Made by a program: the position numbers and the translations under genes. Below the pieces are notes generated by a model. That model was not told where the DNA came from, ran no database searches, and was given only the letters and a program-made list of their open reading frames with translations. Positions 1-12,050 of a stretch of 64,000 nucleotides of DNA are shown here, piece by piece. The stretch covers positions 148,930,105 through 148,994,104 of the forward strand of contig NC_061115.1 of NCBI RefSeq assembly GCF_002878395.1, read 5' to 3'. Each line of letters starts with the position of its first letter. Within the stretch, counting starts at the first letter, position 1. The DNA comes from Capsicum annuum (Eukaryota; Streptophyta; Magnoliopsida; Solanales; Solanaceae).

Positions 1-1019
1 TAATCAAACCACATAGTATGCCAATTCTGACAGTTCCAATAGCTTTGGAACATCAATTATAGTCTAGGTGGATCCTTCGTTCGGGTCTTGAGGCTTTCAG
101 ACTTATTTTAAGCTATTGGCTAAAATTTAAGAAAAATGGCACATGGGTATGGGACTCACTTTTTGTTGAAACGACCTCAGATGGAAATTTTGACTGTCAT
201 TGATTACAAAACATTAAATTTTATTGGATAGAATAGTTCATTTGCGTATACAGGGTTCTAAATGAATTCCAAGCGGTTGGTAAGGACTTTGAAAATTTCA
301 AGTCACAACTTATCCTAGTACATCGCATACGTGACCGGCCGATCACTTAAGAGATCTGGCATTGAACCACTAGTATCACTTAAGCGAGGCTTCGATCATA
401 TTTGTGAGAGCTGCTTAGTCGATGCTAGTATCGCTTACGCTACATATGCTAAGGATGCCAGCATTATGAAAGCGACACATGGTCCCTTAACCAATGGTTG
501 CTTAAGCACCTAGTGTCCATTTATGCGACCCGATGTCCACTTAAGTGACACCTGTATACCTAGTAGGGGTATAAAAACCCAACTTAGGCAGACTTTCCTT
601 ATTTTTCATCTATTTCTAAGAATATTGAACCCTAAAAAATGGAAAAACTTATGAGAATAATTTGTGGGTGATTTTGGAACTTTTGTGAAATTAATTTACT
701 TGTTTCTTCCTCAAATTTATGGTAAGATTCTATCTATTTCTAGGTTAATTCTCCATATTTTTTTATAAAGTCCCTAAAATATTGGTGGCTTGATTGTTGT
801 AGTACTCCGTATGTTTCTAAGCTAGGAGATGAACCATTTTTCCTACGTATCAAACCTCCTATCCTGTGAGTAGCATTTTAGTGCATAACATACAATGAGT
901 ATCCTAGCGATAAGATAGCTTATGATACATTAAGCATGTTCATATGAGTCACTTAAGGTAATACAAGCTAAGAGTTTTTGAATCCATCAAGTTTTAGTGT
1001 TCGATTTTGAAAGATTCAT
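1..1019 (+). repeat. LTR fragment with cttaagcg-motif U3 array and TATA box
   Basis: I see no gene here. Bases about 330-550 carry a cluster of imperfect copies of a 'cacttaagcga' motif, the same motif found in the Tekay LTRs near 6010-6250 and 56140-56290. A good TATA box follows at 570-577 (tataaaaa), so this reads as the promoter-proximal U3 part of a plus-strand LTR. The 60-codon open frame at 331-513 lies in the motif array and is not a gene. Sequence after about 620 does not match the other Tekay LTRs by eye, so this is a related but different LTR or a fragment. Confidence 0.5.
570..577 (+). promoter_or_regulatory. TATA box of LTR fragment
   Basis: The sequence tataaaaa in a GC-richer flank, about 20-240 bases after the cttaagcg array. 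It is the expected place for the LTR promoter. There is no evidence of activity. Confidence 0.5.
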
Positions 1020-2955
1020 ATTTTAATGAGTATAACTCGATGTTAATGTGGTATTTTGGCTGATTTAGACCCACCAAATTGTAGATAATAGAACTAGCTT
1101 TCCAACGATACCAATTTCACCTTAATCCTATACCCGAGCAAAAAGTTATGCCCTTTTTCATGAGAGACAGTAAAGATAGGCGATTAGTTAGGAACCGCCC
1201 AACCCAAACATAGGCGATTGGTTAGGTGCCGCCCAACCTATCTTAGGAAATCACTTGGGCGCCGCCTAAGTCAGTTCCAGGTACCAAAAACACTCCGTTT
1301 TGAGTTATTTTAAGGGTAATTAAGTCTTTTAACACTCCTTACACGTCCCTAAACTTAACCCTATGAAATATATAGCTTCTAAACACATTACAACCCTATT
1401 AACATCTCAAAGCTCATCATCCAAGAGCACTAAAAGAGAAAAACAACTAGGGTTGCATAATTAAGCTTGAAGATCAAATTTCAAGGAAATTCCTCCTTCA
1501 ATCATCAAGAACCTCCCTTTCAAGATATGCGTAGTGTTCCTCCACGGATTCCTTTCATCTGTGGAGTTCAAGAATCAATCTTTAAAATAAAAAAGATTGG
1601 TTGATTGTGGTGATATAATCATACCCATGTTGATGCTTATTTTTTTTTGCTATATAATATTATCGTGACTATATATCTCATGAAAGTTATGTTGTTATTT
1701 GAAAAACATGATCTTTAGATGGATTGATAGAATGCAAGTATGAAATCACCTATGCCTTAAAGAATGAATGGAAGGTGTTCGATAAAATGCCTAGTACGTA
1801 AGAACTTCATATTTACATGATCTCATGATATCTAAATAACAAGTTCATGTTAGTCATACACTCCAATATGAATTTCCATGCAAATTATGTGTTGTTATTG
1901 TTGTGGTATAAAGCATGTATGATAATGGGGATATAAATTATGTACACAAAATATATCCATGCTTTCCCTACCATGTTTGAGATGTTGAATAAATACATGA
2001 AGTATAATATCCCTAAATCATTACAATATGAACTAAACGTTACATGTTGCCGTTCCCTTACGCTTGAATGGTTTCCATGTGAGTGCTATAAATAGTATAT
2101 GTTGTTGGAATGCCCATGATATTAGAATATGAGATTTATGACTTAATTATACGAATTCCTACTCATGATAGATTTTATGATGACCATGTACTTCATGAAA
2201 TCCCCCACTCATGTATGATGGATTTTTATCGATGGTCATGTACTCAAGAAATTCAAGTTGAGTCAGTTTCCTTCTATCGAGTCCTAGGGGTACTTGTACC
2301 CGAAAAATATAGTTGTGTGCCTAGAGCCATGTTATGTTTTCATGATACTCTCAGTCAAGCCATGATCTATAGAATTCAGTCAGTCATGTGACTCAGGAAA
2401 ACTCAGAAATCTCACTAATCTCAGAAGTCCAGTAATCTCAGTAATCTCAGTGCTCAGTAACCTCACCAACCTCAGTATTCACAGTCAATCTCAGTAACTT
2501 CAGTACTCTCAACCAGTCTTTAGAACTCAGTACATTCCATCAGTCATTGGAATCCAGTAAACTTAGTTTAGCTCTGCTAAACAATACCACTAGTATCAGA
2601 CCAGTTGATCAGTATCAATTCAGCTAATCAGTTCAGTTCAGTTATTCAGTTCAGTGTCCTTCATATGGGAGTAGAAGTTAGCACCGAGTGAACCCAAGGA
2701 TGAAAACTCACCCGCCAGTTCAGGGTGTGATTCATAGTAGTCATCCTTGTGTTCCAGAACTACGTAGCCAGCATAGGTTGAGACATCTTAACCCGTCAGA
2801 TTAGGGTTGATGAGGTGGCCTAACCCTTCAATTTAAGGTTCCCACCATTCTCATTGAGTACCTGCCAGTATAGGGTTATCACAGTTGTCCTTACCAGTGG
2901 CGTGGTATTGACACCCCTCTAGTCGGAGAAGAGATTAGGCCCCATCTTAGAGCTA
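1020..2955 (+). repeat. LTR segment of the outer-LARD family, plus strand
   Basis: This stretch is collinear with the reverse complement of the LTRs at 21204-24180 and 36629-39610. Shared landmarks in order are the 'ctttccaacgatacc' region near 1100, a GC-rich repeated motif (taggcgattggttagg, 1170-1265), 'gataaaatgcctag' near 1780, the sequence near 2340 reading 'cagtcaagccatgat', the 'gctaaacaataccac' stretch near 2575 and 'acgtagccagcatagg' near 2762. From 2390 to 2650 it holds a degenerate array of 'ctcagtaat' units, also present in those LTRs. The open frame at 2110-2391 is chance sequence within the LTR. Confidence 0.7.
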
Positions 2956-4210
2956 TAGAGTATTTGGGGCATCTAAAAGTGAATTTTAGATGCCTTAGCC
3001 TAATTCAGAGAAGAACTTGACTAAAAATGGATTTCAGGGATTAGAAATGGGCCCTTCTGCCCACCTTAGGCTAAGAATTGTGTTAGCTTTTATAGACCTT
3101 TATATATATATTGTACCCTTATTAATTCTTATTTGGGGAAATTTAAGGAGATTAAACACTAAATGATTATGCTAGATTTGTAATTGGGAGTTGGTGCTAA
3201 TTCTGGGTAAAATCTATTGATTTAACGATATAGTTTATAAGTATGGTTTATTGATATAGTCTATTTATATGAGTTCCGATAATTGATAATGGTATTGATA
3301 CTATGAGTTTCGGTTTATGTCTGGAAAATAATGTTATGATGTTGATACTATTGAAGATGTTATGATGATGATGATATGAGTTTCGATTCGAGTCCAACAT
3401 TTAGATTTGGGTATGATATGGTATGGATGGTTTGATGGTTAAAACTGTTATTTGGTAAAGTTATGGATCTTCAATTATTTATTTTCCTTTGAATGCACCC
3501 TTTGAGCCTATGGGGGTCCACATTGGGTTATTTTATTTTCCACACTTATTGACTTATGGTGGCCAGTTTAGTAGTTTTAATTGTGTGATTTTTACGTTAC
3601 ATTTTCCAAATTTATTTTATTTGTTTATTTATGCACAACAGCATTGGAGCATGTTTCTAGGTTTGCGCTATTACCTTGACTTAGTTTATTTTATCCTTTA
3701 TCTTATCGTATTTATATCATGATTTGACTCAGTTGGTCGATGATACTTAATAAGTACCTGTATATTTTGTACTCATACTACACTTTTGTACCTTTTTGGT
3801 GCAGATACAAGTACTAGTATCTACCAGAGATATGATCCTAGTTTTGGGTTTATTTTCGAGATTGTGTGAGCTCTTAGAGTCGGAGTTGCCTTTTTCTACT
3901 TTTATTTTTTATATCTAGTCTTCCATTTTCCAAGACGGATTGTATTTGACTATTTCAGTACTAATGTTTCATTTGTAGTAGCTCTTCTAGTGACATTATT
4001 AGTTTGTGGGAGGATTATTGATCTTTTATCTATCTGTTAGACTATTATGATTGTTTTATTGCTATTTTAAGTCTTTAAATGTTGTTTTTCTACTTCTAGG
4101 CCATTTCCCACCAAGTTAGCCCATTGCTTAGAGCTCTAGGCTAAGGTTTGGCTTACCTATTGGCAGGGTAAGGTAGGTGTCATCATGACTCATAAGTTGG
4201 GTCGTGACCA
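2956..4210 (+). repeat. 3' part of a Tekay-like LTR (F family), plus strand
   Basis: From about 3005 this matches the reverse complement of the LTR remnant around 41650-41820: both have 'ggggattagaa'-type sequence, then a gggccc-rich stretch, then 'gttagcttt' and a run toward 'tagac'. Near 3780-3830 is the U5-type sequence 'cacttttgtacctttttggt' seen in other Tekay-like LTRs here. The end at about 4210 reads 'gttgggtcgtgacca', close to the usual gtcgtgaca terminus. No primer-binding site follows, so it is a solo or truncated LTR. The 77-codon frame at 3489-3722 is hydrophobic AT-rich noise. Confidence 0.6.
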
Positions 4211-4439
4211 AAATATAGATCAAAGTCAAACTAATTACTTTGTAAGGCTACTCAAAACTTCAAACTCACCCAAATCACCCCTAAATGCTTTGATGATAGT
4301 GATAACCATATCTGAGGCTCATAAGAACGTATAGCAACTATATGGAAGGAAAAATGATTAAAAATAGAAAAATCTAAAAATCACAATAAGGGTTGTTACA
4401 TGTTACCACAAAAGATAAGGGCATGTCCAATATCCATAT
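4211..4439. other. Unassigned sequence between LTR end and copia remnant
   Basis: It should be the 3' end or 3' LTR of the minus-strand copia element. I see neither a clear polypurine tract nor similarity to the region right of 61824. Confidence 0.3.
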
Positions 4440-5499
4440 CAAAATTCAAGAATTATTGTTTGATCCATAGAAATATAGCATAATATGAAAACAGCCAATA
4501 TTCAACCTCAGTAGTAGAAAAAGCTATATAATTTTATTCCTTAATGGACCAAGAGACTAAACATAATCCAAAAAAGGTGTCCTATGCATATGGTGCTTTT
4601 TCTATCAACTAGATAATCTACGTAGTCAGCATCTGCATAGTCCGCAAGGTTGAACTTTCTTATTTTTATGTATCATAATCCTAAGATACTTGTTCCCTTA
4701 AGGTATGCCAAAATATTTTTGATATCCATGAGATGAGACTCTTTAGGACCTTCTTGAAATCTTGCATAAAGATAAATCTTAAAGACTATCAGGTCTACTA
4801 ACAGTGAGATATAAGAGAGACCTGACAATTCCTCTATATAACTTTTTCCCCATAGATAGACCTATTTCTTCCAAATCTAATTTTGTGTCAGTTATAATAG
4901 AAGTATCAGTGTCCTAAGCTTCCTTCATTTTGAATCTTCGGAGTAACTTCTTTACATAATTTTGTAGATGTATCATGGTTTTGGTTAGAGTTTGCTTGAT
5001 TTGCAATCCTAGTATGAAATTTGAGTTCACCCATCATGCTCATCTCAATCATCTATTCATGAACTTTTCAAATTCTTGTGTTATTTTGTCATTAGTAATC
5101 CAACGATGATATCAACATATACTTGTACAATTAACACATCTTCGCATTAGTTTTTAAAAATAGAGTATTGTTAATCTTACCTCTTTTGTGCCCATGTTCC
5201 AACAAGAACTTTGACACTATTTCATACCAATCCTTTGAGGTTTTTCTTCAACCTATAAAAAAACCTTTTCAAGCTTATAAACATGATTATGGCATTTAGT
5301 GCTTTCAAATTAAAAGATTTTTTCACAAAGACTTTATTTTAAATTTTTACTTAGGAAGATAATCTTCATATCTATTTGACACAGAGTGAATTCCTCAAAG
5401 GCAGCAATAAGTAGCTTGATCACTTCAAACTTTTCCATAGGTGCAAATGCCTAGTCATAGTCAATTTCTTCATCTTAATTGTATTTTTATAAACCTTGT
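4440..5499 (-). pseudogene. Ty1/Copia reverse transcriptase (C-terminal part) and RNase H, broken
   Basis: On the minus strand, from 5499 downward, the conceptual translation gives a QG followed by EEIDYD and AFAPMEKFEVIKLLIAAF, then CQIDMK, the start of the copia RT (RVT_2) fingers. Near 4650-4590 it gives DYADADYVDYLVDRKST, the copia RNase H signature (DADYAG..DRKST). Many stops and frameshifts show it is dead. The upstream half of the same RT lies at 58167-58340, ending in RNKA. The Tekay LTR starts exactly at 5500, so this copia gene was split by that insertion. Codon-level motif matches are direct; the Sirevirus-like lineage is inferred from the other half. Confidence 0.85.
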
Positions 5500-6000
5500 T
5501 GTAATGACTTGATTTTTGGTAATTTTGTGAATTATTCATTTATGTGTGATTTGATCATTTTACCCTTCCTTGTGGTATTTCAGTGATGTGGGGATGATTG
5601 ATAGGTTCTCAATGTATTTTAGTGTGATTTGTGCGAGTTTGTGATTTTTGATGGTTAAAAAGGCTTTATATTTGACTTTCATCAACATTTGTTGTTCGGT
5701 GCATCAGATGGGAAATCGAGTTTTGTCAGCAGATCTAACATATTGATTTTAGGTTGGTAATATGGTTGGTGTAGTTTTATGTCTCTTGTATCTCAATTCG
5801 ACCCTCAATTCAAAAAGTTAGGAAAATGGGTCTTAAAGATTAATTTCATGCAAACAACATTTTTTTTTGAAAATTTAATATTGTCATTGAGTATGGAGAG
5901 TTGAATTTGATATGGTAGCATAGTTTGTTTGCATTCTCAGAATTCTAGATGAATATTGAGGGATTCTCAGTTACTTGGAATTCTCCATGTCTCCAGCTGA

Positions 6001-6250
6001 TGCACCACTCAATAGGTGCATCCGCTTAAATGATACTTGGTCACTTAAGAGGTGGCCTATTAAGAGGCCAGCTGATCTTTTAAGTAACCTAGTTTAATCA
6101 GCCGAGTGTCTCTTAAGCGATAGACAGCTCACTTAAGCGAGTGGTGCTTAAGCGATATTAGGCCCATTTAAGCAATGGATGAAGATGGGGGTGTCGCTAA
6201 AGTAGAACTTGATGCTTAAGCGATGGCCACTTAACCGGCCACTTTAGTGA
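6001..6250 (+). repeat. cttaagcg short-motif array in U3
   Basis: About ten imperfect copies of a motif like cacttaagcgat, several in inverted sense because cttaag is itself palindromic. GC content is clearly above that of the flanking LTR. It lies just upstream of where the TATA box should be. Confidence 0.65.
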
Positions 6251-7750
6251 CACCTGGGTATTTACCCTGTTCTCATTTTTTTTTTACTATTTTTGATACT
6301 TTGACTTTGGGTTTTTGTGCTCTTGGAGAATTTCTTCCATATTCAAGATTGGGTATGCTACAAATCCCTATTTCAATTATTTTTCTTTGATTCTAGTCAT
6401 TTATATCTTGTTAAAACTCAATTTCAACAGTAGAATTTGGGGATTTTGGCCCAAAAGGCCTAAATAAGTAATTTTTCAATCTAAACCCCAATTTTATCTC
6501 ATTTTTAGTTGGGTATTCTTTTGTGGGTTCCTTTAATCATGATTATGATCTAAAATTTTGGTTTTACCCTTCTTTCTTAGAAACTCATTTTCAGGGTCTG
6601 TTTTGACCCCAAGTAAAAAATGGGCAATATGGGTATCATTAGCTTTCTTTTGACACGTAGATTTAATATTTGCATGTTTTAGTTGATTTCAAGTTCGTTC
6701 ATAAGGGGAAGGCTCCATTTTGAAAGGATTTTAGACCTAATTTTCTTTATTTGAGGTAGGTTATGACTTAACTTTCTTCATACTGGGTTGGATAGTTAAT
6801 ATTGATGTAAAATCATGTTATGGGTGTGCGAAATAATCATGAAAATAACTTTATTTTTTTTGTTCCTGTGTAGGGGATTATGTTGTTGTTATTTGGTGGT
6901 TTAAAGATATTATTTGCTATGTGTCATTATGTGGGATTTTATATGATGTTATTGGCCGGGTATTTATGTGATTGGTTGTTTTCTTCTAGGTGGAAATTGT
7001 GTAAGTTAGGATTTATGTGATATCAATGGCATATTATGGTATATCTTACTCTACTGGAACATGGATTATGTTGGATCATGGACGGTTGGCATATTGAGTG
7101 GATTCTGGATCACATGGTTGGTATATTGATTGGTTTTGGAAATCCTTATTCTAGTTGTTATGAGTATTACATCCTCATATCATATATATTCATGAAACAT
7201 TAGTACCACCATGGAAATTCTAGCTTTTCTAATAGAAAATGTGATATCTTTATTAACCCACCGCCGATGTATGTGCAGGAGAGGAGTTATGTAAATTGGA
7301 TTGGTATTGGTTATTAGATTATATATCGTTTGATGAACAACTCATGGGTCCCTCCTCAAAAGCAAAGCTCGGTAGTTGTATACATAGGTTGTGCGACAAC
7401 CTCGTGCATCACATTATCATTATCATCCTTATTGCCTTTTTATACACTATGCATATTCTATGTTGTATTTCATTCTTGATTTTATACCTATCTATTTTTG
7501 CTTCTCTCTCGCACTTGTATTTGGTATATGTGTATATTGCAAAACTATTAGTGGAGAAGGTGTGGGCTACCATTTGGGACCTTTTCCGATTTCAAGTGAT
7601 GTGCCCATATGTGTATTTTATATACTTTATTTTCTACTTTGCTCAGTTAGCCTATGATACCTTCTAATTACATGTGGACCGTACTCATCCCTACTGCACC
7701 CTTTTGGTGTAGATCTAAGTACGAGTGCACTTCATGGTAGCTGATTCGGG

Positions 7751-7755
7751 AGGTA
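7751..7755 (+). repeat. Target site duplication, left copy (aggta)
   Basis: Flanks the solo LTR at 7756-10157. It matches the right copy aggtg in four of five bases. The unbroken LTR near 57797 reads ggcggtg, supporting this as the insertion point. Confidence 0.6.
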
Positions 7756-8420
7756 TGACAAGCCCCAAAATCGGGCCATGTCGTAGGGGCACCTCAAGCT
7801 CATATGAATCAGAGGTCGCCCCGATAAGCTAACCTAATCATCATCACATCTATAACAAGGGTCGGGTGAATCCCAACCATATAATAAGATAGCGGAAACA
7901 ATGCTAAAGTCATAACTTAAACATGTCTAAACACTTCATTGGATTTATAAAACTAACCAATATACTCAAGTCCACAGTCATCTATAATACCTCTAGACAA
8001 ACCTATGTTTATAAATGTATATGTTCGGACAAGCCCCAAACAATAGCCAAAACAAGTAAATATAAGACTACGTCTAAAGATAGGAAACCAAGAAGGAATG
8101 TCTTCTGAAGAAAGGAAGCTCACCATACCCAAGTCAATGCACGAACGGCTTTGATCACCTAATTACTGCGCAGGAAGAGTAGATGATGCTTTGTCTCCTA
8201 TGTCACGTGGGGACATAGCGTTCGGAGACTATTAGTGGTTGGAGCACTAATATGTAATTCACGAATAAGGATAAAATAGCATCATCAATCAACAACAAGT
8301 CAATATATCATATTCAAACATATTCATGACCTTATCCATATATATAGGTATTTCACATGCTATCAAGTACACAAGTCATAACAACATTCTCAAAGCACTC
8401 AATCATGAGACATGAAGTGG

Positions 8421-8904
8421 AGGACTCCGACCTTCCACAATCAGATTCAGTAATTCTTATTAGGTATGGGACTTCAACCACATTCACATATCACTTAGAC
8501 GAAGGACTTTAACCATGGATACACTCACTAAGAAAGGGAATCTAACCGCATACACACCCTTTCAAGCAAAGGACTTTAATCACACATGCACATTTATTTA
8601 AGCAAGAGACTCTAACCACACGCCCACACATTAGGAAAGGGACTCTAACCTTATGCCGTATTAGATAGGAGACTCTAACCTAAGCCATTTTATTTGGAGA
8701 GGAACTTCAACCTCAAGAGATATCATTGTGCAAGGAAATTTAACCACAAACAATTTCATTAGGCAAGGGAATTTAACCTCAAGCCCTTTTATTTGGCAAG
8801 GGACTTTAACCTCAAGCCATTATGAATATTATTAGTCGACATTAGGACTCCAACCCTTTGTCCATACATCATCATCTATTCAATTAACACTCAAGGACTT
8901 TAAC
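8421..8904 (-). repeat. Degenerate array, 14 copies of a ggactttaacc-centred unit
   Basis: Copies of ggact(t/c)(t/c)(a/c)acc start near 8421, 8468, 8503, 8536, 8570, 8605, 8639, 8669, 8701, 8733, 8767, 8800, 8844 and 8893. Spacing is mostly 29-37 bases. Between them lie variable linkers, several reading 'cattttatttgg' or 'cctcaagcc'. In LTR orientation the core reads ggttaaagtcc. It looks like an old minisatellite inside the LTR. Confidence 0.75.
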
Positions 8905-9739
8905 CCATTTAGACAAATCAACACTATAGATTACCACATGGTCCTCATAGAAGCCTTTGTTGCTTAACCATTTCAATAGGCCAATTCCTTAATTCAATTT
9001 GTCATATAGTTTAATTTATGTTCATCAATACCCTCATAAACTATTCACATTTCATTAGCAATCCAATGTTTCATTCATACCACACTTTAGTTCAACACAT
9101 AATTCAAGTTCACTTTCATGTTTACAAACTTTAACCCCTCATTAATGATTACCCAAAAAGGTAATAAATTTCACTATATATGGCTCATAATACCTTTAAA
9201 ATATCATTTAACAACTATTCATACTTATTGGGCCACTGCCCTAGTTTAAAACATCATCAACATAAGACTAGACAGTTCACTTAGACATTTTCATAGACAC
9301 CTTAAGTGCATGCCTTTACCAAGGCCATTTTCATAGTATAAATCATCAAGATAAGATATAATCAATACTCACATGTTATACCACATAAAACAAGCACCCA
9401 CATATGAAAATCATTATCAATAATATGTATAAACACCATGTACACTTACTAATACAAGTTTAAAATACATGGTTTTAGTGTTATTTATCAAGGAGAAGAG
9501 TTACATTCCTTAGACAACTTGATTCATCAAGAGTCTTGACTTCACTTTGCCTTTTAAAGATCACCCTTAAAACCCTAACCTCCAATTCTTCAAAGATGAG
9601 TTTGAGAGAGTGTTTAGGGAATTTGATCCATCAAATGGATGTTTAGGAGGATACAAGAACCTATCTAGTAAGGGGACTTAGGATTTTAGGCATAGAAAAT
9701 AACCACAAGGACCTTAGTTAAAAGCTGGAAAATGGACCC

Positions 9740-10110
9740 ATCGAAGGGTATGACTCACTAAAGGAACCATACCTTAAGGTATGATTGGTACGCTAAATCA
9801 TACCCTAGGTTTATCCTACGTCACCTATACTGTTAAGGGTACGACCACACCCCTTTGAGTTGTATAAAAAAGGTAGTACTCAACCCCTAAATCTTATGCT
9901 TCAACCGTATCAAAAATAGTCCACTCAAATTTAAAGTTCAAACTCAATATGACTCATACCCTTTGGTACGATTGAGTAGGGGGTCACTCATACCTAGGAA
10001 AGTATGTAACCTTCACCACACTTCCTAGTATATAAGAGAGAATTTTAAGTAGGATATAACTCATATACAAGGGGTATGACTCATGCCCCCAGTCGTACCC
10101 AACTCAGAGA
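9740..10110 (-). repeat. tacgactcatacc motif array in solo-LTR U3
   Basis: Around a dozen degenerate copies of ggtatgactcatacc or its near reverse complement, spaced irregularly. The same motif family fills 62455-62820 on the plus strand. Confidence 0.65.
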
Positions 10111-10157
10111 CACCCAATGAAGAAGTTCTTCTCATGGTTCAAAACCTTGGTGCTTCA

Positions 10158-10162
10158 AGGTG
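10158..10162 (+). repeat. Target site duplication, right copy (aggtg)
   Basis: Pairs with aggta at 7751-7755 around the solo LTR. Confidence 0.6.
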
Positions 10163-10536
10163 TTTAGAGTATTTTTGAGGTAATGGTCAGTTTATCCTTC
10201 TAGAGCTGATCTACTACCTCCTCTTGTTTAGTTTATGTCTTATTTTATATTAAGAGATAGATTGTGTTCCTTTTGAGCTATTAGTTGTATATTTGGACTT
10301 TAAGATGTACTTAGTTAGTTCTTACACTATAACACCAAATTTTGGGAGATTTATGTATCTTTTTATATATTTTATACTATTATTGTATATGTGTGGTTCG
10401 ACTTTGCTCAAGAACCCTTACCTTGGGTTTTGGTGTTGTTGTTCCCTTTCCATATCATCTTAGATGATAGGCTTAGTTGTCAAGGCTTGTTGTGATAAGT
10501 GCCACTATTATCCATAGTTTTGGGGCCACGAAAAAC

Positions 10537-10548
10537 TAGTATTAGAGA
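10537..10548 (+). promoter_or_regulatory. Decayed primer-binding site of the Tekay-like element
   Basis: tagtattagaga aligns with the initiator-Met primer site tggtatcagagc at nine of twelve positions and lies four bases after the LTR end, the spacing seen in the inner LARD. Confidence 0.6.
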
Positions 10549-10741
10549 AGTTAGGTCCATTGGTCTCATTAGTGTAAGAACAAAGTGTCTAGTAGAGGCT
10601 CGTGAAACAATATGCAGAAATCCATATCTATCTTTGAGAGGCTATAAGATATCTTTAGGAAACTTCTCTTATTTCTTTTTGTATTGTGTGGATTTTTTCA
10701 TACCTTGTGTTCAAAACTGAGTTTCACTATTTTCTATACAG
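10549..10741 (+). other. Tekay leader with conserved block
   Basis: Untranslated leader before gag. It contains gtgtctagtagaggctcg and then gaggctataagatat and ttaggaaact, which match in order the leaders of the inner LARD (29610-29760) and the outer LARD (minus, about 36611-36450). The 73-codon frame at 10499-10720 falls here and is not supported as a gene. Confidence 0.6.
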
Positions 10742-12050
10742 ATGGCGAGGACTAGATTTTGTGAGGCTAGAGATGTGAAGCCATCATCGAAGAAGAGAGA
10801 TTACTTTAGAGAGTGAGTTACAAGTCGTGGATGGGCCCGAGGTAGTGGATGGACATAAGGACTTTTTCCTTCTAAATGTAGTACTAGAGGACTCTCTCTT
10901 GAGCCTTAGGTTGAGAATGCTAGAGATATGGGGCCTAATTAAGTCCCACAATATTCTTCTACCTTAGTCTTAGAGGTATTATCGATTCTCTTACTAACTC
11001 ACTTAGAGGGTGCTCCTTTGAGTATACCAGGTATTTCTCCAGCTTTGATACTTTTATCTATGCCAGAGTCTATGTATGGTGTTTCTCTGATTCTGAGTGT
11101 GGATCTTCCATCGGTACCTATATTTGCTTATGGTACTCCATAGACTCCAAGTATTATTCCTCCTTCTGTGTTGGCATCTGAGTATGGTATTTTGAGATCA
11201 GGAGGTTAACCTTCATCAATGTTACCCCTTTAGGTCAGATCTCAGTCAGCCATATTCACTATGCCTACTATTATTACGAATAAAGTTATATCTTTTGTGG
11301 ATTAGAAGAAGTTTGAAAGATTTACTCACTTGGGTCCAACCAGGTTTAGTGGTGTTATGGGTGAGGATACCTATGAGTTCTTAATTGATTATACATAGAA
11401 GTTACATAATCTTGTATCTCTCGAGTCACATGGGGTTGCTTACATTACTTACCATTTGAAAGATGCATCCATGGATTGGCAAAGGTCACTTGTTAGTTTC
11501 ATACTTCTTGGTTTGCCAGAGATGACTTCAGATTATTTTGCTAAGGCCTTTTTGGATAGGTTTGAGCAATACAGTTTGAGGGATCACATCAGATATGAGT
11601 TTGATCACTTAATATAGGGATCTATGACTTTACGAAATATGAGACACGTTTCCATGCCTTGCCTAGATATTTTTATACCAGTTTAACCACAGAGTATGAG
11701 AAGATTTAGAAGTTTGTAAAGGGGTTGGATGTTTCACTTCAGCTAGATACTGCTCATATTGTAGTGTCAGGAGCATCTTTTCAAAGTATAGTGTATTGTG
11801 CTAAGATAACTGAGTCTATTCTTCAAGTATCTCAAGAAGGCTCCAAGAGGGTGCGCTAGTATGGCAAGTTAATAGGTCACACTCCTTGATGTAGAGATTT
11901 TAAAGGATAGCATGGGTATTATAGTAAGCCTATACAGGCAGCTTTGTAGTATTCAGATACTGGGTCTGCAGGTTCAATAACTTTGGGAGGTTGTTCTAGC
12001 TCAGTCGTACCTCTCCTTATTGAGTTTGGTCGCAGAGGTTGCTTTGTGTG
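10742..12050 (+). pseudogene. Tekay-like Ty3/Gypsy gag, broken and truncated in its zinc knuckle
   Basis: Translation starts with MARTRF at 10742 and is soon broken by stops. The capsid region is plain: KKFERFTHLGPTRFSGV near 11308, EDTYEFLIDYT, ESHGVAYITYHLKDASMDWQ, then FLDRFEQYSLRDHIRYEFDH (about 11550-11605), the Retrotrans_gag fold of chromovirus-type elements. The frame ends in RRGCFVC at about 12031-12051, the first half of a CCHC knuckle, and then switches to an unrelated LTR end (tgtcacgacc). Gag packages element RNA. This copy has several stops and no protease after it. Confidence 0.8.

Larger units (their letters stand above)
7756..10157 (-). mobile_element. Solo LTR, 2.4 kb, minus strand
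   Basis: It starts tgacaagcccc and ends gtgcttca, so on the minus strand it runs TG...CA. It interrupts the Tekay 5' LTR exactly where the second Tekay LTR is continuous, and it has a near-perfect 5-base duplication on each side. There is no internal region, so it is a solo LTR. On the minus strand it carries a tacgactcatacc motif array (9740-10110) in its U3 part, then a leader-like stretch near 9570, then a repeat array (8421-8904). The related plus-strand LTR at 62441-64000 shows the same order. The open frame at 7923-8108 is not supported. Confidence 0.75.
5500..10533 (+). repeat. 5' LTR of the Tekay-like element (split by a solo LTR)
   Basis: LTR sequence runs 5500-7755 and resumes at 10158-10533; removing the insert leaves roughly 2.6 kb. 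It matches the 3' LTR at 56137-58166 over long stretches, for example 'ggtttaaagatattatttg' near 6897 and 'gtagatctaagtac' near 7709. A cttaagcg motif array is at 6010-6250. The TATA region has decayed (tatttaccct near 6257). The 88- and 123-codon frames at 7296-7667 are overlapping AT-rich frames inside the LTR and are not supported as genes. Confidence 0.8.

Noticed and set aside
2110..2391. 93-codon plus-strand frame
   Set aside because: Falls in LTR sequence homologous to the outer LARD LTR; the reverse-complement frame is not kept there.
5495..5499. cttgt as target duplication of the Tekay element with ctagc at 58167-58171
   Set aside because: Only three of five bases match, and the RT codons around the site suggest a small loss instead.
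7296..7667. 123-codon plus-strand frame, with an 88-codon frame overlapping it
   Set aside because: Hydrophobic AT-rich frames inside the Tekay LTR. The homologous stretch in the other LTR (57363-57629) does not conserve the frame.
8421..8904. Regularly spaced repeats as a CRISPR-like array
   Set aside because: Eukaryotic LTR context, the repeat core is degenerate and about 12 bases, and linkers are similar to each other.
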